A stretch of DNA of 64,000 nucleotides. Source: Leptospira levettii (lineage in GTDB: Bacteria; Spirochaetota; Leptospiria; Leptospirales; Leptospiraceae). The notes below the pieces were generated by a model. That model made no database searches and was not told where the DNA came from. It saw only the letters and a program-made list of their open reading frames with translations. Position 1 is the first letter of the stretch. Each line of letters begins with the position of its first letter. Both the position numbers and the translations under genes were made by a program. Shown one piece after another: positions 10,107 through 21,128 of the stretch. The DNA lies in assembly GCF_002812085.1 (NCBI RefSeq), contig NZ_NPDM01000006.1, positions 62,001-126,000 on the forward strand. Direction: 5' to 3'.

Positions 10107-11099
10107 TTACACTTCGTAAATTGATAAAGATTTAAAACCAGTTCTTCCTTCTCGGTTGATCATGGCAATGGTTTCTGTGCAAACACCTGGTTTGATATTA
10201 AAGATCAGTTGGTCTGAAATTTCCCTACAGATATAAAGGCCTCTTCCATGGCTGTCTTCTAAACCTTTTGGAAATCCAGTTGTTTCATCTATGCTGATAT
10301 GACGATCCAAACGGTGTAAAATTTCTTCTTTACGCAGGGATCCGAATTGGTCGCGAACTACGATAAAAATTGTACTATCAGTAGAACCATAACCGATTAA
10401 AAAATAATCATCTGGCATCAGTTGGATATTATCGAGTGGAACAACCATGTCATGGCTAGGTATTTCAAATTGGTATTTGTATTCCCCTTCGTTTGTACGA
10501 GGAGCACGGATCATTGCATTGGAAGTTAATTCTTCTAACACCTGTTGGATGGCTTTGGGAGCACCCAATTGGATTAAATTTTTCGAGATTTTGCCACAAA
10601 GGATGGACCTGTCTTGGTCTGATTTAATTTGTTTATAAACAATTCCATTGTTAGGAGCTTCTTCAAATTCACTATTAATGTTTTGGTCTAATACTTGGAA
10701 ATCTTTTGCAAAATACTTTTCAATTCCAAAGATATCATTTGATAATAATTTTTCTACCATCACTTCAATTAGATGGATATCTAAAAAACTATACTTGGGT
10801 ATAATGTTCCAAATTTGAAGGTCTTTCGCATATTTTATGTATTCATTGATATTGTATGCAGTCATCAATGCATATTGAACAGTTGGGAATTCTTTTTGGA
10901 TGAGTTTTACAAGGTCTATACCTGATTTACCAGGTAATCGAATATCAGTTATGGTTAAGTCAATTTTTTCGTTTGATAAATACCAAACTGCTTCTTCAAA
11001 ATGTTCTGCACCAAAGACATTAAATTTTGCACTTAATAAATCCATGATGGCTTCACGAATTGAATGGATATCTTCAACGATAAGAATGGATTGTTTCAT
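10107..11099 (-). CDS. Response regulator with C-terminal histidine-kinase-like ATPase domain
   Basis: A protein of 330 residues. An N-terminal receiver domain (1-120) has acidic pocket E9-D10 and phospho-acceptor D52 in [12 protein letters not shown]. After a linker comes an RsbW-like GHKL ATPase domain (about 185-325), with an N-box LEELTSNAM, a G1-like VVRDQFGSL and a G2 box [12 protein letters not shown]. This domain lacks a dimerisation-phosphoacceptor helix, so the protein resembles anti-sigma/serine kinases rather than a sensor kinase. The start overlaps the upstream kinase stop (ATGA), indicating a cognate pair. Output is probably partner switching or kinase activity rather than DNA binding; no DNA-binding domain is present. 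Confidence 0.9.
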   Translation of the reverse strand: MKQSILIVEDIHSIREAIMDLLSAKFNVFGAEHFEEAVWYLSNEKIDLTITDIRLPGKSGIDLVKLIQKEFPTVQYALMTAYNINEYIKYAKDLQIWNIIPKYSFLDIHLIEVMVEKLLSNDIFGIEKYFAKDFQVLDQNINSEFEEAPNNGIVYKQIKSDQDRSILCGKISKNLIQLGAPKAIQQVLEELTSNAMIRAPRTNEGEYKYQFEIPSHDMVVPLDNIQLMPDDYFLIGYGSTDSTIFIVVRDQFGSLRKEEILHRLDRHISIDETTGFPKGLEDSHGRGLYICREISDQLIFNIKPGVCTETIAMINREGRTGFKSLSIYEV

Positions 11100-12250
11100 G
11101 AATTTGGCTCCGTGATGTCATTAGTGAGCGGAAAAGAGATCGTAAATCTTGTTTTTTGTTCCACTGATTTAACAGAGATATTTCCATCATGTTCTTTGAC
11201 GATGGAATGGCAGATCGAAAGTCCAAGCCCAGTTCCAGTTCCTGATTTATTACTTGTAAAAAATGGATCGAATATCTTTTGGATGATCGCATCAGGAATT
11301 CCTCCTGCATTATCTTCCACGATGATGTGGAGCCAATTTTTGGTTTTGCGAATTTCAATTGCGATTTCACCTGGTCTGTAATCAAACGCTTGTAAGGAAT
11401 TACGAAATAAATTCATAAATAACCTTTCCATCTTCCCTGGGTGGAAAGGGAATTGGTATTCGTGGTCACATGTGATACGCCAGTTGATGTTTTTACTTAG
11501 GTGGGGATAAAGCCGAATCACAGTATCTTTTGCACGGTTAATGGTTTCAACGATGTCACCTAAAGTGACCTTTACTTTGTCTGTTTTTGCAAATGAGATG
11601 ATATCAGAAACAATGATGGCAGCACGAGAGATATCGTTCCTAATCATATCCAATCTTTTTTCAATTTGTTCTGGTGGTTGGTTTTGCCAATTTGCCTTTA
11701 AATTTTGTAAAGTAAGGCTAATTCCAGTTAAAGGGTTATTTAATTCGTGAGCAATTCCTGATATTAAAATTCCTAAGGATGCAAGGTTACGCATTCGGAA
11801 TGATTCTTCTTCTTTGTCTCTTTGTTTGGTAACATCCGATATTTTTTCCACCATCCAAAACAAATCTTCTTGTTTAGGGTAGGGGTAAAATTCTAAAAGA
11901 AGTGTTTGTTTTTTGTCCTCAGAACGGAAAAAAATTTCTCTTGTGATGGGAGCGGACGATGTTTGATTTTTGTCCTTTGATTTTACATTAATTTTAGGGC
12001 AATATGGACAAACATCTGTTCGTTGGTATAAAACTTCGTAACATTTTTTGTCTAAGAGTTCGTCGTATTTATTGTTTTTTGCAAACAAAATGGTCGCAAG
12101 ATTGGCTCTTTGGATATTGAAGTCAGAATCGATTAAAACCAGCGGGTCTTGTACAACATCATAAATGGCTTCCAATTCTCGGGCTTTTTCGGCAACTTTT
12201 TCGATGTTTTCCATCGATTGAGAATCACCATTGTTTCTGTTTTCTGACAA
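11096..12250 (-). CDS. PAS-domain sensor histidine kinase
   Basis: A soluble kinase of up to 384 residues with no membrane helices. An N-terminal PAS-like domain (about 25-150) contains a cysteine pair CPYCP that could bind metal or sense redox. The HisKA helix has H168 in [10 protein letters not shown]. The ATPase domain shows the N box ([18 protein letters not shown]), [32 protein letters not shown] and the final beta strands. The given start is TTG, 1 nt after the upstream stop; ATG at 12214, with GGTGA upstream, is a reasonable alternative. It is coupled to the receiver-ATPase gene, its probable partner. Confidence 0.9.
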   Translation of the reverse strand: MSENRNNGDSQSMENIEKVAEKARELEAIYDVVQDPLVLIDSDFNIQRANLATILFAKNNKYDELLDKKCYEVLYQRTDVCPYCPKINVKSKDKNQTSSAPITREIFFRSEDKKQTLLLEFYPYPKQEDLFWMVEKISDVTKQRDKEEESFRMRNLASLGILISGIAHELNNPLTGISLTLQNLKANWQNQPPEQIEKRLDMIRNDISRAAIIVSDIISFAKTDKVKVTLGDIVETINRAKDTVIRLYPHLSKNINWRITCDHEYQFPFHPGKMERLFMNLFRNSLQAFDYRPGEIAIEIRKTKNWLHIIVEDNAGGIPDAIIQKIFDPFFTSNKSGTGTGLGLSICHSIVKEHDGNISVKSVEQKTRFTISFPLTNDITEPNS

Positions 12251-12251
12251 A

Positions 12252-12920
12252 TTAATATCCCAGTGATTGGTTCAATTGTTTGAACATTTTTTTTTGGTTT
12301 TGGTTTCCGTTTGTTTTTTGAAGTGCACTAATCGAAATTAGTTGGCTATGGAAATCTAATAAAAATTTGATATAAAATTCTTTTTTGAAATTATTCCTTT
12401 CCTGTTTGATGGAATCATTTCTGAGGGAGGAAAGAGGGAAACTATCAGATCCATCAAGACCTGAAAATTGGATGACCATATCATTCACCGATTCATCTAA
12501 AGGAGTAGAATCAGTGATTTTTGTTCTGGTTTTTTGTTCGATTTCCGTGTCTTCAGAGGTGATTTGGATTTCTACTTTGGAGAGTACAGAACCATTAAAT
12601 TCAAGTAAGATTGATTTTTCTTCTGAATGTTTGATTCGATTTTTGTTCTGAGGGTCCGGATCAACTTTAAACTTACGGATTCGTATGCCTGTTCGGTTGG
12701 GATAAGATCCAATGAATTGGATGGTGGTATTGGCAGGTAAAGACGAAAGTTGTTCGTAGGACAGAAGTTCCCTGGCCTTTGCGATGTCTCGGTAGAGGCT
12801 AAGGATTTCCTTGTCTAATCGATTTTCTTTTTCGGCAATGTCGACCTCAGAGAAGAGATCGACACTCAGTAAAAAAAGACTAAGGAGTGCTAGGTGCCGG
12901 TACTTCGGGAGTTGTTCCAT
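12252..12920 (-). CDS. Exported protein, unknown function
   Basis: A protein of 222 residues that I do not recognise. The N-terminus ([17 protein letters not shown]) is a signal peptide or anchor. The mature part is hydrophilic, predicted mixed helix/strand, and has no cysteines. It contains a strand-rich middle ([28 protein letters not shown]) and a basic C-terminal helix. The ORF start lies 41 nt inside secG, an unusually long overlap; a shorter start would lose the signal sequence. It lies between the glycolytic/secG genes and the two-component pair, so it may be the sensed or sensing periplasmic partner; that is only position-based inference. Confidence 0.7.
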   Translation of the reverse strand: MEQLPKYRHLALLSLFLLSVDLFSEVDIAEKENRLDKEILSLYRDIAKARELLSYEQLSSLPANTTIQFIGSYPNRTGIRIRKFKVDPDPQNKNRIKHSEEKSILLEFNGSVLSKVEIQITSEDTEIEQKTRTKITDSTPLDESVNDMVIQFSGLDGSDSFPLSSLRNDSIKQERNNFKKEFYIKFLLDFHSQLISISALQKTNGNQNQKKMFKQLNQSLGY

Positions 12921-13212
12921 CAGTTTCTACCGGAGTTTCCAAACTTGGTTCCACATCTGGTACCAATACTTCATCTTTCTTTGCAAAAACAAAGGAAAGA
13001 GCAAGAGATAATACAATAAACAAAATCGCTGCTACTCTTGTTGTTTTTGTCATTACGTCAGCTGTTGAAGCTCCAAACACGGATTGGCTCGCGGTAGATC
13101 CGCCAAGCATTCCCGCACTTCCACCTTTTCCTGTTTGGATCATCACAAGAAGGATGAGGAAAAGTGAAAGTAGAACAAATAGAGTGAGAATGGTTCCTGC
13201 AAAAAATCCCAT
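12880..13212 (-). CDS. secG: Preprotein translocase subunit SecG
   Basis: Small subunit of the SecYEG translocon in the cytoplasmic membrane. It has 110 residues, two membrane helices (about 3-25 and 55-75), and the hallmark segment [24 protein letters not shown] between them. The C-terminal tail is long, acidic and proline/threonine-rich ([20 protein letters not shown]), beyond the core length of about 75. A good ribosome-binding site (AAGGAA, 6 nt before ATG) lies in the 9-nt gap after tpiA. Linkage tpiA-secG is common. Confidence 0.95.
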   Translation of the reverse strand: MGFFAGTILTLFVLLSLFLILLVMIQTGKGGSAGMLGGSTASQSVFGASTADVMTKTTRVAAILFIVLSLALSFVFAKKDEVLVPDVEPSLETPVETDGTTPEVPAPSTP

Positions 13213-13221
13213 ATAATTTCC

Positions 13222-13971
13222 TTATTTTAAAAGTCCTAAAAATGATTCTAGTTTTTGACTGGCTCCACCCACAAGGCCACCGTCAATGTTTGGTTTGGCG
13301 AGAAGTTCTTTGATGTTGTCTGGTTTTACAGATCCACCATAAAGAATTTGGATGTTTTCTGCCACTTGGTCTGCTCCTACAAAGAGTCTGCCAATTTCTT
13401 TTCGAATGAAGGCATGTGCTTCCTCTGCTTCCACAGGAGTTGCTACTTTTCCAGTTCCAATCGCCCAAACAGGTTCATAAGCGATCACAAGATTGGCGAA
13501 GAGATCACTCGTAATGTCTTTTAGACCTTTTTTGATTTGGTCTTCTAACACAGAGAAAGTTTGTCCTTTTTCTCTTTCGGCCCAAGTTTCACCCACACAA
13601 TAAACAACGCGAAGTCCCGCTTTTAAAAAGTAGGTTATCTTTGCATTGTCAAACTCGGAAGTTTCTCCAAGGAATTGTCTCCTTTCGGAATGGCCCACAA
13701 GGACAGTTTTGATCCCGAGTTCTGCGAGTTGTACGGGAGATATTTCCCCTGTCATGGCAGTGAGAGCTGATTGGTACGCATTTTGTGCACCAACGATGAG
13801 TTTAGAGCCACTTGCGATAGAAGAAACCGATTCCAGATGAAGAGCACTTGGGAACACCATCACTTCATACGAAGAAACATTACTTGTTTCTACCAGTCCT
13901 CTTGCGATTGTTTTCGCTTCCGCAAGAGTGAGGTTCATCTTCCAGTTTCCGGCTATGATCTTCTTTCTCAT
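13222..13971 (-). CDS. tpiA: Triosephosphate isomerase
   Basis: Glycolytic enzyme interconverting dihydroxyacetone phosphate and glyceraldehyde-3-phosphate. The start is set at MRKKIIAGNWKMN (249 residues). A longer frame to 14007 only reads back into pgk. Active-site segments are GNWKMN (Lys), GHSERR (His) and VIAYEPVWAIGTGK (Glu), with the phosphate loop NIQILYGGSVKPDN. It starts 1 nt after the pgk stop, making a gap-pgk-tpiA-secG operon. Confidence 0.98.
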   Translation of the reverse strand: MRKKIIAGNWKMNLTLAEAKTIARGLVETSNVSSYEVMVFPSALHLESVSSIASGSKLIVGAQNAYQSALTAMTGEISPVQLAELGIKTVLVGHSERRQFLGETSEFDNAKITYFLKAGLRVVYCVGETWAEREKGQTFSVLEDQIKKGLKDITSDLFANLVIAYEPVWAIGTGKVATPVEAEEAHAFIRKEIGRLFVGADQVAENIQILYGGSVKPDNIKELLAKPNIDGGLVGGASQKLESFLGLLK

Positions 13972-13972
13972 C

Positions 13973-15163
13973 TTATTTGTCTTCCTTTGGGAGTAAACAT
14001 TGAACACCTGGGAGTGTGCGTCCTTCCAAAAATTCTAGGGAAGCACCACCACCAGTGGAGATGTGAGTGATTTTATCAGCCACACCAGCTTTATTCACAG
14101 CGGCGATGGAATCTCCTCCACCCACAACGGTTTTGGCTTTGGATTTACTGATGGCTTTTGCAATTTCAATCGTTCCTTTAGAGAACTTATCCATTTCAAA
14201 CACACCCATCGGTCCGTTCCATAAGATGGTCTTTGCTTCTTTGATGGCTTTTACATAATTGTCGATGGTTTTTGCCCCGATGTCCATTCCCATCCATCCG
14301 TCCAAAATTCCCATTTTGTCAACAGACTTGGTTTTTGCATTCGGATCAAAATTGTCAGCAATGATATGGTCAACTGGGATTTGGAGGTCAACCCCTTGTA
14401 CACCAGCACGGTCAATGAGTTGGAAGGCTTGGGATTCAAATTCAGGTTCCACAAGGGATTTGCCCACAGGAACTGCTCTGGATTTGAGAAAGGTATAAGC
14501 CATACCACCCCCGATGAGAAGGTGGTCCACTTTTTCGAGAAGGTTCTTTAAAATCGCAAATTTGGAACTGACTTTTGAACCACCTACGATCGCCACAAAC
14601 GGACGTTCTGGTCTTGCGAGAAGCCCACTGAGCACTTCAATTTCTTTCCGCATGAGGAGTCCCGCAAAGGCAGGGAGGAGGTGAGCCACACCTTCTGTCG
14701 AAGCGTGGGCTCTATGTGCCGTTCCAAACGCATCGTTGACATAGACATCAGCGAGTTTTGCCAGTTCCTTACAGAAACCGACATCGTTTGCCTCTTCTTC
14801 CTTATGGAAACGAAGGTTTTCTAAAAGTAAAATTTCTCCTTCTCCCAGTTCATTTGATAACTTCACAACAGGGGCACCAATGACCGCTTCCGAGAAACTG
14901 ACTTTGGTTTTGACAAGTGTGGAAAGAACATCAAACACAGGTTTCATGGAATATTTTGGTTCCGGTCCACCTTTGGGTCGGCCTAAATGGCTTCCCAAAA
15001 TGATCTTTGCTCCTTTGGAAATGAGTAATTCCAAAGTCGGAAGGGTTTTTTCAATCCGAGTTTTGTCAGTGGCGATTCCGTTTTCCACAGGGACATTGAA
15101 GTCCACACGAACAAAGACTCGTTTTCCTTTTAGATTTTGTTCTTCGAGAAGAGGTAATTTCAT
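13973..15163 (-). CDS. pgk: Phosphoglycerate kinase
   Basis: Transfers phosphate from 1,3-bisphosphoglycerate to ADP. It has 396 residues from the ATG at 15163 ([20 protein letters not shown]); the longer frame to 15232 reads into gap and is not needed. Substrate residues are in [11 protein letters not shown] and [11 protein letters not shown], the hinge and nucleotide site in [17 protein letters not shown], and the end in [15 protein letters not shown]. It lies 1 nt after the gap stop, so translation is coupled within the glycolytic operon. Confidence 0.98.
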   Translation of the reverse strand: MKLPLLEEQNLKGKRVFVRVDFNVPVENGIATDKTRIEKTLPTLELLISKGAKIILGSHLGRPKGGPEPKYSMKPVFDVLSTLVKTKVSFSEAVIGAPVVKLSNELGEGEILLLENLRFHKEEEANDVGFCKELAKLADVYVNDAFGTAHRAHASTEGVAHLLPAFAGLLMRKEIEVLSGLLARPERPFVAIVGGSKVSSKFAILKNLLEKVDHLLIGGGMAYTFLKSRAVPVGKSLVEPEFESQAFQLIDRAGVQGVDLQIPVDHIIADNFDPNAKTKSVDKMGILDGWMGMDIGAKTIDNYVKAIKEAKTILWNGPMGVFEMDKFSKGTIEIAKAISKSKAKTVVGGGDSIAAVNKAGVADKITHISTGGGASLEFLEGRTLPGVQCLLPKEDK

Positions 15164-15164
15164 C

Positions 15165-16220
<1,056 letters not shown>

Positions 16221-16348
16221 TTACAGAATTTCGAGTTCGGGGTCTATGTCACTCATTTTAAAAGGCATAGGAGCAAACAGAAGCCTAGAAATTGATATTT
16301 TTAACGGGAGGTTCCACCATCCTCGTTGTACGATTTTTGCTATTTTCG

Positions 16349-18022
16349 ATGTCTAAAAACGGCATGGATCGGATTCAAAAAGAGCTAAATCGGGCCAGAT
16401 TCCAACAAAACATATTGGCACAAGTCTCCTCTCATCCGAGTGCCCGGTCAGGCGACATCCAAACTTTAGCCAAGTTCATCACCAAATCAGTGGCGGAAGG
16501 ACTTGGAATTGAACGAGTGGGTGTCTGGCTTTTTAATGATTCCAAAAATGAACTTTTGAATGTGGATACATACTTCCAAAGTAAAGCCCTTCATAGTTCA
16601 GGAGCCATTTTGAAGGAAGTTGAATTCCGAGAGGAATTCCAATACCTAGTGAAGGAAAAGTATGTGGATGCTAACGATCCTTATACGGATCCACGTACGA
16701 AAGGATTCATTGAAACCTATTTAAAACCAAATGGCATCACGGCAATGTTAGATGGTGTAATCAGAATGGGGGAAGAACTGATTGGAACTTTATGTTTTGA
16801 ACATGTTGGTAAAAAACATAAGTGGCAAGATGATGAAATTATTTTTTGTAGCCAATTAGGTGATCAAATCGCTCTCACAATCAGTAACCAAAGGAAAAAC
16901 CAAATTTATGAGGAATTGATTGCAAGAGAAAATGAATTAAGAGAGTTAAATGAAAGTTTAGAACAACTGGTTGAAGAACGTACAAAAAAACTAAGAAATT
17001 CTAACGAAGAACTAGAGTCAACTATCTCCACATTAAAAAAAGCTCAAAACCAACTCATCCTTTCTGAAAAAATGGCAAGCCTTGGGCAACTCGTAGCAGG
17101 CATAGCACATGAAATCAATAACCCCATTGCAGCCATACAAGCATCAGCTGAAAATCTAAAAGAATCTTTATTTGAATCCGAATATTCCTTATTCCAAAAA
17201 GAGTTAAAAGAACTCTTGCCAGATCATAAGAGTCAAAATTTATTTCAGGAAGTAATCCAAGTTTTAAAATCTAGAATTGAAATCATATCTGGTAGAGAAC
17301 GGATGAGCCGAAGGAAACGAATTGAATCTTGGCTACACCAAAGAGGGCTTCCCGATTCTTTTTCATTCCATTTGATAGATGTTGGGTTTGATTTGGATGT
17401 TTTGGAGTCGTATCAGGAATTATTTTTAAAAGACAAGGTAGAGAAGATACTCACCTTACTTGTGGAAGAAATCACTGTTTACCAATCACTTCACATTATG
17501 TTATTAGCTGTTGAACGTGCCAGTAAAATGACGTTTGCTTTGAAAAACTTTGTTCGATTTGAAATATCCAAAAATCCAATCAAGGTTAATGTGAAAGAGA
17601 ATATCGAAACTGTTCTCACTTTGTATCAAAATCAATTCAAGAAAAATGTGATTCTAATAAAGGAATATGAAGACATTCCTTTCATAGAAGGGTATCCAGA
17701 AGAACTTTTACACTTATGGACCAATCTCATTTACAATTCTTTACAAGCGATGTCCTTTTCTGGTACACTCAAGATACAAACCAAAAATCTAGAGGATAAG
17801 GTTTCAATCTGTGTACAAGATTCGGGACCAGGTATACCTGAATCCATCCAGACCCGTATTTTTGAACCATTCTTTACAACAAAAGCACTCGGTGAAGGAA
17901 GTGGGCTTGGTTTAGATATTTGTCGCAAGATTGTAGAACGCCATCAAGGTTCGATTCGATTCCAGTCAATTCCAGGTAATACTGAATTTACGATCGAACT
18001 TCCGCTCCAAATTCCAAAATAA
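16349..18022 (+). CDS. GAF-domain sensor histidine kinase with expanded DHp domain
   Basis: A cytosolic kinase of 557 residues from ATG 16349; a TTG at 16292 would add 19 hydrophobic residues and is less convincing. A GAF domain (about 20-180; GIERVGVWLFNDSKNELLNV, GTLCFEHVG) is followed by a coiled coil (about 190-245) and HisKA H254 (GIAHEINNPIAA). The second helix of the dimerisation domain (AVERASKMTFALKNFVRF) comes only about 133 residues later, leaving an inserted helical block of about 90 residues. The ATPase boxes are intact (LWTNLIYNSLQAMSF, VQDSGPGIP, EPFFTTKALGEGSGLGL). It is divergent from gap; no adjacent regulator gene, so an orphan kinase here. Confidence 0.9.
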   Translation: MSKNGMDRIQKELNRARFQQNILAQVSSHPSARSGDIQTLAKFITKSVAEGLGIERVGVWLFNDSKNELLNVDTYFQSKALHSSGAILKEVEFREEFQYLVKEKYVDANDPYTDPRTKGFIETYLKPNGITAMLDGVIRMGEELIGTLCFEHVGKKHKWQDDEIIFCSQLGDQIALTISNQRKNQIYEELIARENELRELNESLEQLVEERTKKLRNSNEELESTISTLKKAQNQLILSEKMASLGQLVAGIAHEINNPIAAIQASAENLKESLFESEYSLFQKELKELLPDHKSQNLFQEVIQVLKSRIEIISGRERMSRRKRIESWLHQRGLPDSFSFHLIDVGFDLDVLESYQELFLKDKVEKILTLLVEEITVYQSLHIMLLAVERASKMTFALKNFVRFEISKNPIKVNVKENIETVLTLYQNQFKKNVILIKEYEDIPFIEGYPEELLHLWTNLIYNSLQAMSFSGTLKIQTKNLEDKVSICVQDSGPGIPESIQTRIFEPFFTTKALGEGSGLGLDICRKIVERHQGSIRFQSIPGNTEFTIELPLQIPK

Positions 18023-18034
18023 ATCCAGTGAAAA

Positions 18035-18565
18035 TTACCACATAACAGCAATGATTTGGGATTCTTGGATGGTGCCGAGGGTTCTCGAATCCACTCCCAA
18101 TTCGCGGTTGTCAGCGAGTAAAAAGAAATGTTTTTCAGGAACTGTCACTGGGTTCATATCATCATGTTCTGTTTTCCCGGCCGGGATGAGAGCGATCGAT
18201 TGTGTACTTGGTTCGGGAAACATTGTGGGATCTAAGATGGTTCCATTCCGAAAGACCATGCGTTTTTGGATGGAAATGGAGTCTCCCGGTTTGCCAATGA
18301 TCCTTGCAATGAATGTAGAATTTGGGTCAAGTGGGGAAGTGGCAATGACCACATCTCCAATTCCCAGTTGGCTTTTGCGATAAAAACGATTGAAGTAAGC
18401 GGTGTCCCCTTTTTTTAAACTTGGTTCCATATAAGAATTGGGTATGGCCACAGGAAGCAGGACCTTATACTTCACAAACATAGCAGAGACCAGGCCGATT
18501 CCCATCGGAAGTAATATCACAATGAGTTTTGTTTTGAGTGGGACTTTATTTTTTGATTTAGACAT
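18035..18565 (-). CDS. Signal peptidase I homologue lacking the catalytic Ser/Lys (probable pseudoenzyme)
   Basis: A member of the S26 signal peptidase family with 176 residues and one N-terminal membrane helix (about 14-31). Family boxes are recognisable: box [15 protein letters not shown] (42-54 region), box [12 protein letters not shown], box [15 protein letters not shown], box [15 protein letters not shown]. In LepB, box B reads SM with Ser as nucleophile and box D reads KR with Lys as general base. Here these positions are Y45 and A87 (S44 is one residue off). The reading frame and other boxes are intact, so this is constrained divergence rather than decay. Its start overlaps the end of the chemoreceptor gene by 8 nt, so the two are coupled. 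Confidence 0.88.
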   Translation of the reverse strand: MSKSKNKVPLKTKLIVILLPMGIGLVSAMFVKYKVLLPVAIPNSYMEPSLKKGDTAYFNRFYRKSQLGIGDVVIATSPLDPNSTFIARIIGKPGDSISIQKRMVFRNGTILDPTMFPEPSTQSIALIPAGKTEHDDMNPVTVPEKHFFLLADNRELGVDSRTLGTIQESQIIAVMW

Positions 18566-21068
18566 GGAAATAATTGATCTCTTTACGTAAACTTTCTGTT
18601 AGTTGGTTCATGTTTTGTGAATGTGATTTTGTGCCGTCACTGGAAATGGCTGTGGTTTGCGCATGGTTATTGATCTCGGCAATGGATCGAGAAATTTCCA
18701 TCATCGCTGTTTTTTGTTCTTCAGTGGCTTCTCGGATCATTTCAGAAAGTTCTCGGATTTGAGAGACACCTTCATTTACCTCTTCGTTGGTCTCAATTTG
18801 TTTTTGGACAACCATGCGGATTTCTTTTGTCATTTGGTTGATCGAATTCACACCTGTAATGGTTTCACTTAAGATCGAAATTGATTGGTCAATTTTTTCT
18901 TGGCCTTGGTAAATTTCGACTTCATTCTGTTTGATGAGTTCTTCGATTTCTTCTATGGATTTTGCTGTTTTGTCAGCAAGTTTTGAAATCTCATCCGCAA
19001 CAACGGCAAACCCGCGCCCACTGGCACCAGCCCTTGCCGCTTCAATGGCTGCATTCAGAGCCAGTAAATTGATTTGTTCGGAAATGGTATGGATGATCTC
19101 CACTACATTTGTCATCTCAGAAGATGACTGGTAAATTTTATCCATGGAAAGTTTCATCTCACCTAGAGAGGATTCCCCTTTTTTGGCATCCTTTGTGATT
19201 TCTTCTACACGGACATCGGCAACCTGGAATTTTTTATCAATTTCGGAAACAACTTGGTTCAGTTCTGTCATTTTTTTCATGAGAGAAACTAAGGTAAAGG
19301 ATTGGGTTTCTGTACGTTGTGCCACACTTTCAATCCCAGCAGTGATTTCTTCAATCGAGGCAGAGATTTCTTCACTACTTGCCGCTTGGTTTTGGGCTGC
19401 ATCGGAAAGGGTTAACATGGATTCGTAAATATCGGAACTAGTGTTTGTTAGTTCATTGGAAACCGATTGTGTTTGGTTGACGATTTGGCGGAGTTTGGAT
19501 TGGAATTCATACATGGCATTGGCCATACTTCCAATTTCATCTCGGCTCGGGTCATAAAAATCGGATTTTAGATTTCCTTTTACCATTTCGCTTATGCGTA
19601 CTTTGATACGTTCTAATGGTTTTAATTTGGATTCAATCACAAGTACTGTCACAACACCAATGATGAATACAATCAAAATAGAAATCCCGAGTGTCATTAG
19701 AAGGCTTGATAAGGTTTTTTCGTATAACTCTGCATTTTCAAAAATACAATAGATGATATAATTGAATTCAGGGTTTTTCACAAAAAAGATTCTTTTTTGG
19801 GTTCCATCTTCGGTGGAATCAATAAACCCAAGTGCTTCCTGAGTATGGAAGGGAGTATCGAAAACTAACATTGTTTTGGCGTTTTTTCCAATGTCTCGTT
19901 TGTCCGAGAAATAAACTATGGTTCCATCACCATCAAAAAATCCAACTTTGCCTGAGGTTCCAATTTTTAAATTCCCTAAGATAAAACTGGATAATTTACC
20001 AATATTGAGAAATCCACCTACGTAACCTTGGAATTGGTTGTTTTCGTAGACGGGTAAGGTGTAAGGGGAAACAATATCTCCTGAAATTTTGGAACGAATA
20101 CTTGTATGTCTAAGTGGTCCTTGTCTTGCTAAGTTTCCATCTTCAATGTAAAAAATGGATCCGGTTTTGGAACGATCATATTCATTTGTTGAGATAAAAA
20201 TTCCATCATCGGGTTTGTAATAAAACAATGCTTCAACCGCATGGTTTGTACTTTTTAATTGGATTTCGTTCAGGACATTACGAATTCCATTTAAATTCCG
20301 TTTTACAATTTGGTCTTTGAGTTTGTTCTCTGTAAAAATGGAAACTGTCAGTCGATCACGAAAATCAACTAAAGTCAGTCGCATGAGGGATTCAGAATCC
20401 ATTACAGATTGTTTCATACTTGAGTTTACTAGGTCTAACTCTTGTTTGAAGTTCATTCTATAGTTAATGATAAAAAGTAACAAAATAGCAGCTAAAAATG
20501 AGAGGACAGTTTGGAATCCTAAATTCCTCGATAACTTTCTTGTATTGATCCTCGAGTTTTTATCCAACCGAATGGAAAGTAAAATTCCCTTTATATTAAA
20601 TTTTGTTTCTACATACCCAATAAAAATCGATTGGAACAGAATCGTAAAGGCAACTGTCATTCCAAGGCCAATGGCAAGTTCACTCAGAAGGACAAAATTT
20701 TTGGTTTTTTGGTAAAAGAGTAGAGCACCGAGTACAAAAAGATAACCCACTGAATAACGGACAATGACATCGATCATCGAGACCTTTTCTAAATGATCGA
20801 GCCAAAAGTATGCCTTGTGGTTGTCTGTGTTGGAAGCGGTTCCATTAAATATTCTGTAAACGGGTGAAAAACGAATCCAATAAAAAGAAACAGCAAAACT
20901 GACAATGAAGATGACGATGACGCCGGTAGAAATTAGAATGATTTGAAGTTCTTCACTTGTCCATTGCGTAAAAAAATAAATATATGACAGCAAAATCGGG
21001 AGGCCAATTAAATAGTTAAATCCTTCAAGACCAAAAATTATAAATTTGATCATTTTCCGTATGTCCAT
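18558..21068 (-). CDS. Methyl-accepting chemotaxis protein with multi-helix N-terminus
   Basis: Chemoreceptor of 836 residues. The N-terminal region has about five membrane helices before residue 210, which is unusual. An extracytoplasmic Cache-like sensor follows (about 225-455, with [13 protein letters not shown] and [17 protein letters not shown]), then another helix (about 460-482), a HAMP ([33 protein letters not shown]) and the signalling domain. The CheA/CheW tip [20 protein letters not shown] and [20 protein letters not shown] are canonical. It is divergent from uvrC and is translationally coupled to the signal peptidase homologue. Ligand unknown. Confidence 0.93.
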   Translation of the reverse strand: MDIRKMIKFIIFGLEGFNYLIGLPILLSYIYFFTQWTSEELQIILISTGVIVIFIVSFAVSFYWIRFSPVYRIFNGTASNTDNHKAYFWLDHLEKVSMIDVIVRYSVGYLFVLGALLFYQKTKNFVLLSELAIGLGMTVAFTILFQSIFIGYVETKFNIKGILLSIRLDKNSRINTRKLSRNLGFQTVLSFLAAILLLFIINYRMNFKQELDLVNSSMKQSVMDSESLMRLTLVDFRDRLTVSIFTENKLKDQIVKRNLNGIRNVLNEIQLKSTNHAVEALFYYKPDDGIFISTNEYDRSKTGSIFYIEDGNLARQGPLRHTSIRSKISGDIVSPYTLPVYENNQFQGYVGGFLNIGKLSSFILGNLKIGTSGKVGFFDGDGTIVYFSDKRDIGKNAKTMLVFDTPFHTQEALGFIDSTEDGTQKRIFFVKNPEFNYIIYCIFENAELYEKTLSSLLMTLGISILIVFIIGVVTVLVIESKLKPLERIKVRISEMVKGNLKSDFYDPSRDEIGSMANAMYEFQSKLRQIVNQTQSVSNELTNTSSDIYESMLTLSDAAQNQAASSEEISASIEEITAGIESVAQRTETQSFTLVSLMKKMTELNQVVSEIDKKFQVADVRVEEITKDAKKGESSLGEMKLSMDKIYQSSSEMTNVVEIIHTISEQINLLALNAAIEAARAGASGRGFAVVADEISKLADKTAKSIEEIEELIKQNEVEIYQGQEKIDQSISILSETITGVNSINQMTKEIRMVVQKQIETNEEVNEGVSQIRELSEMIREATEEQKTAMMEISRSIAEINNHAQTTAISSDGTKSHSQNMNQLTESLRKEINYFHV

Positions 21069-21128
21069 ACCCTAGGGATACAGACTGTCTAAGAATTGTA
21101 AACGTAAAATTCCTGACGGTTCCTCTTT

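Noticed and set aside
10100..10122. AATTTA/TAAATT inverted repeat between the propeller-like gene and the receiver-ATPase gene
   Set aside because: All-AT 6-bp arms with a long loop are not stable enough to call a terminator.
13972..14007. Extra N-terminal residues of tpiA (frame to 14007)
   Set aside because: They lie within pgk and precede the family's normal start MRKKIIAGNWKMN.
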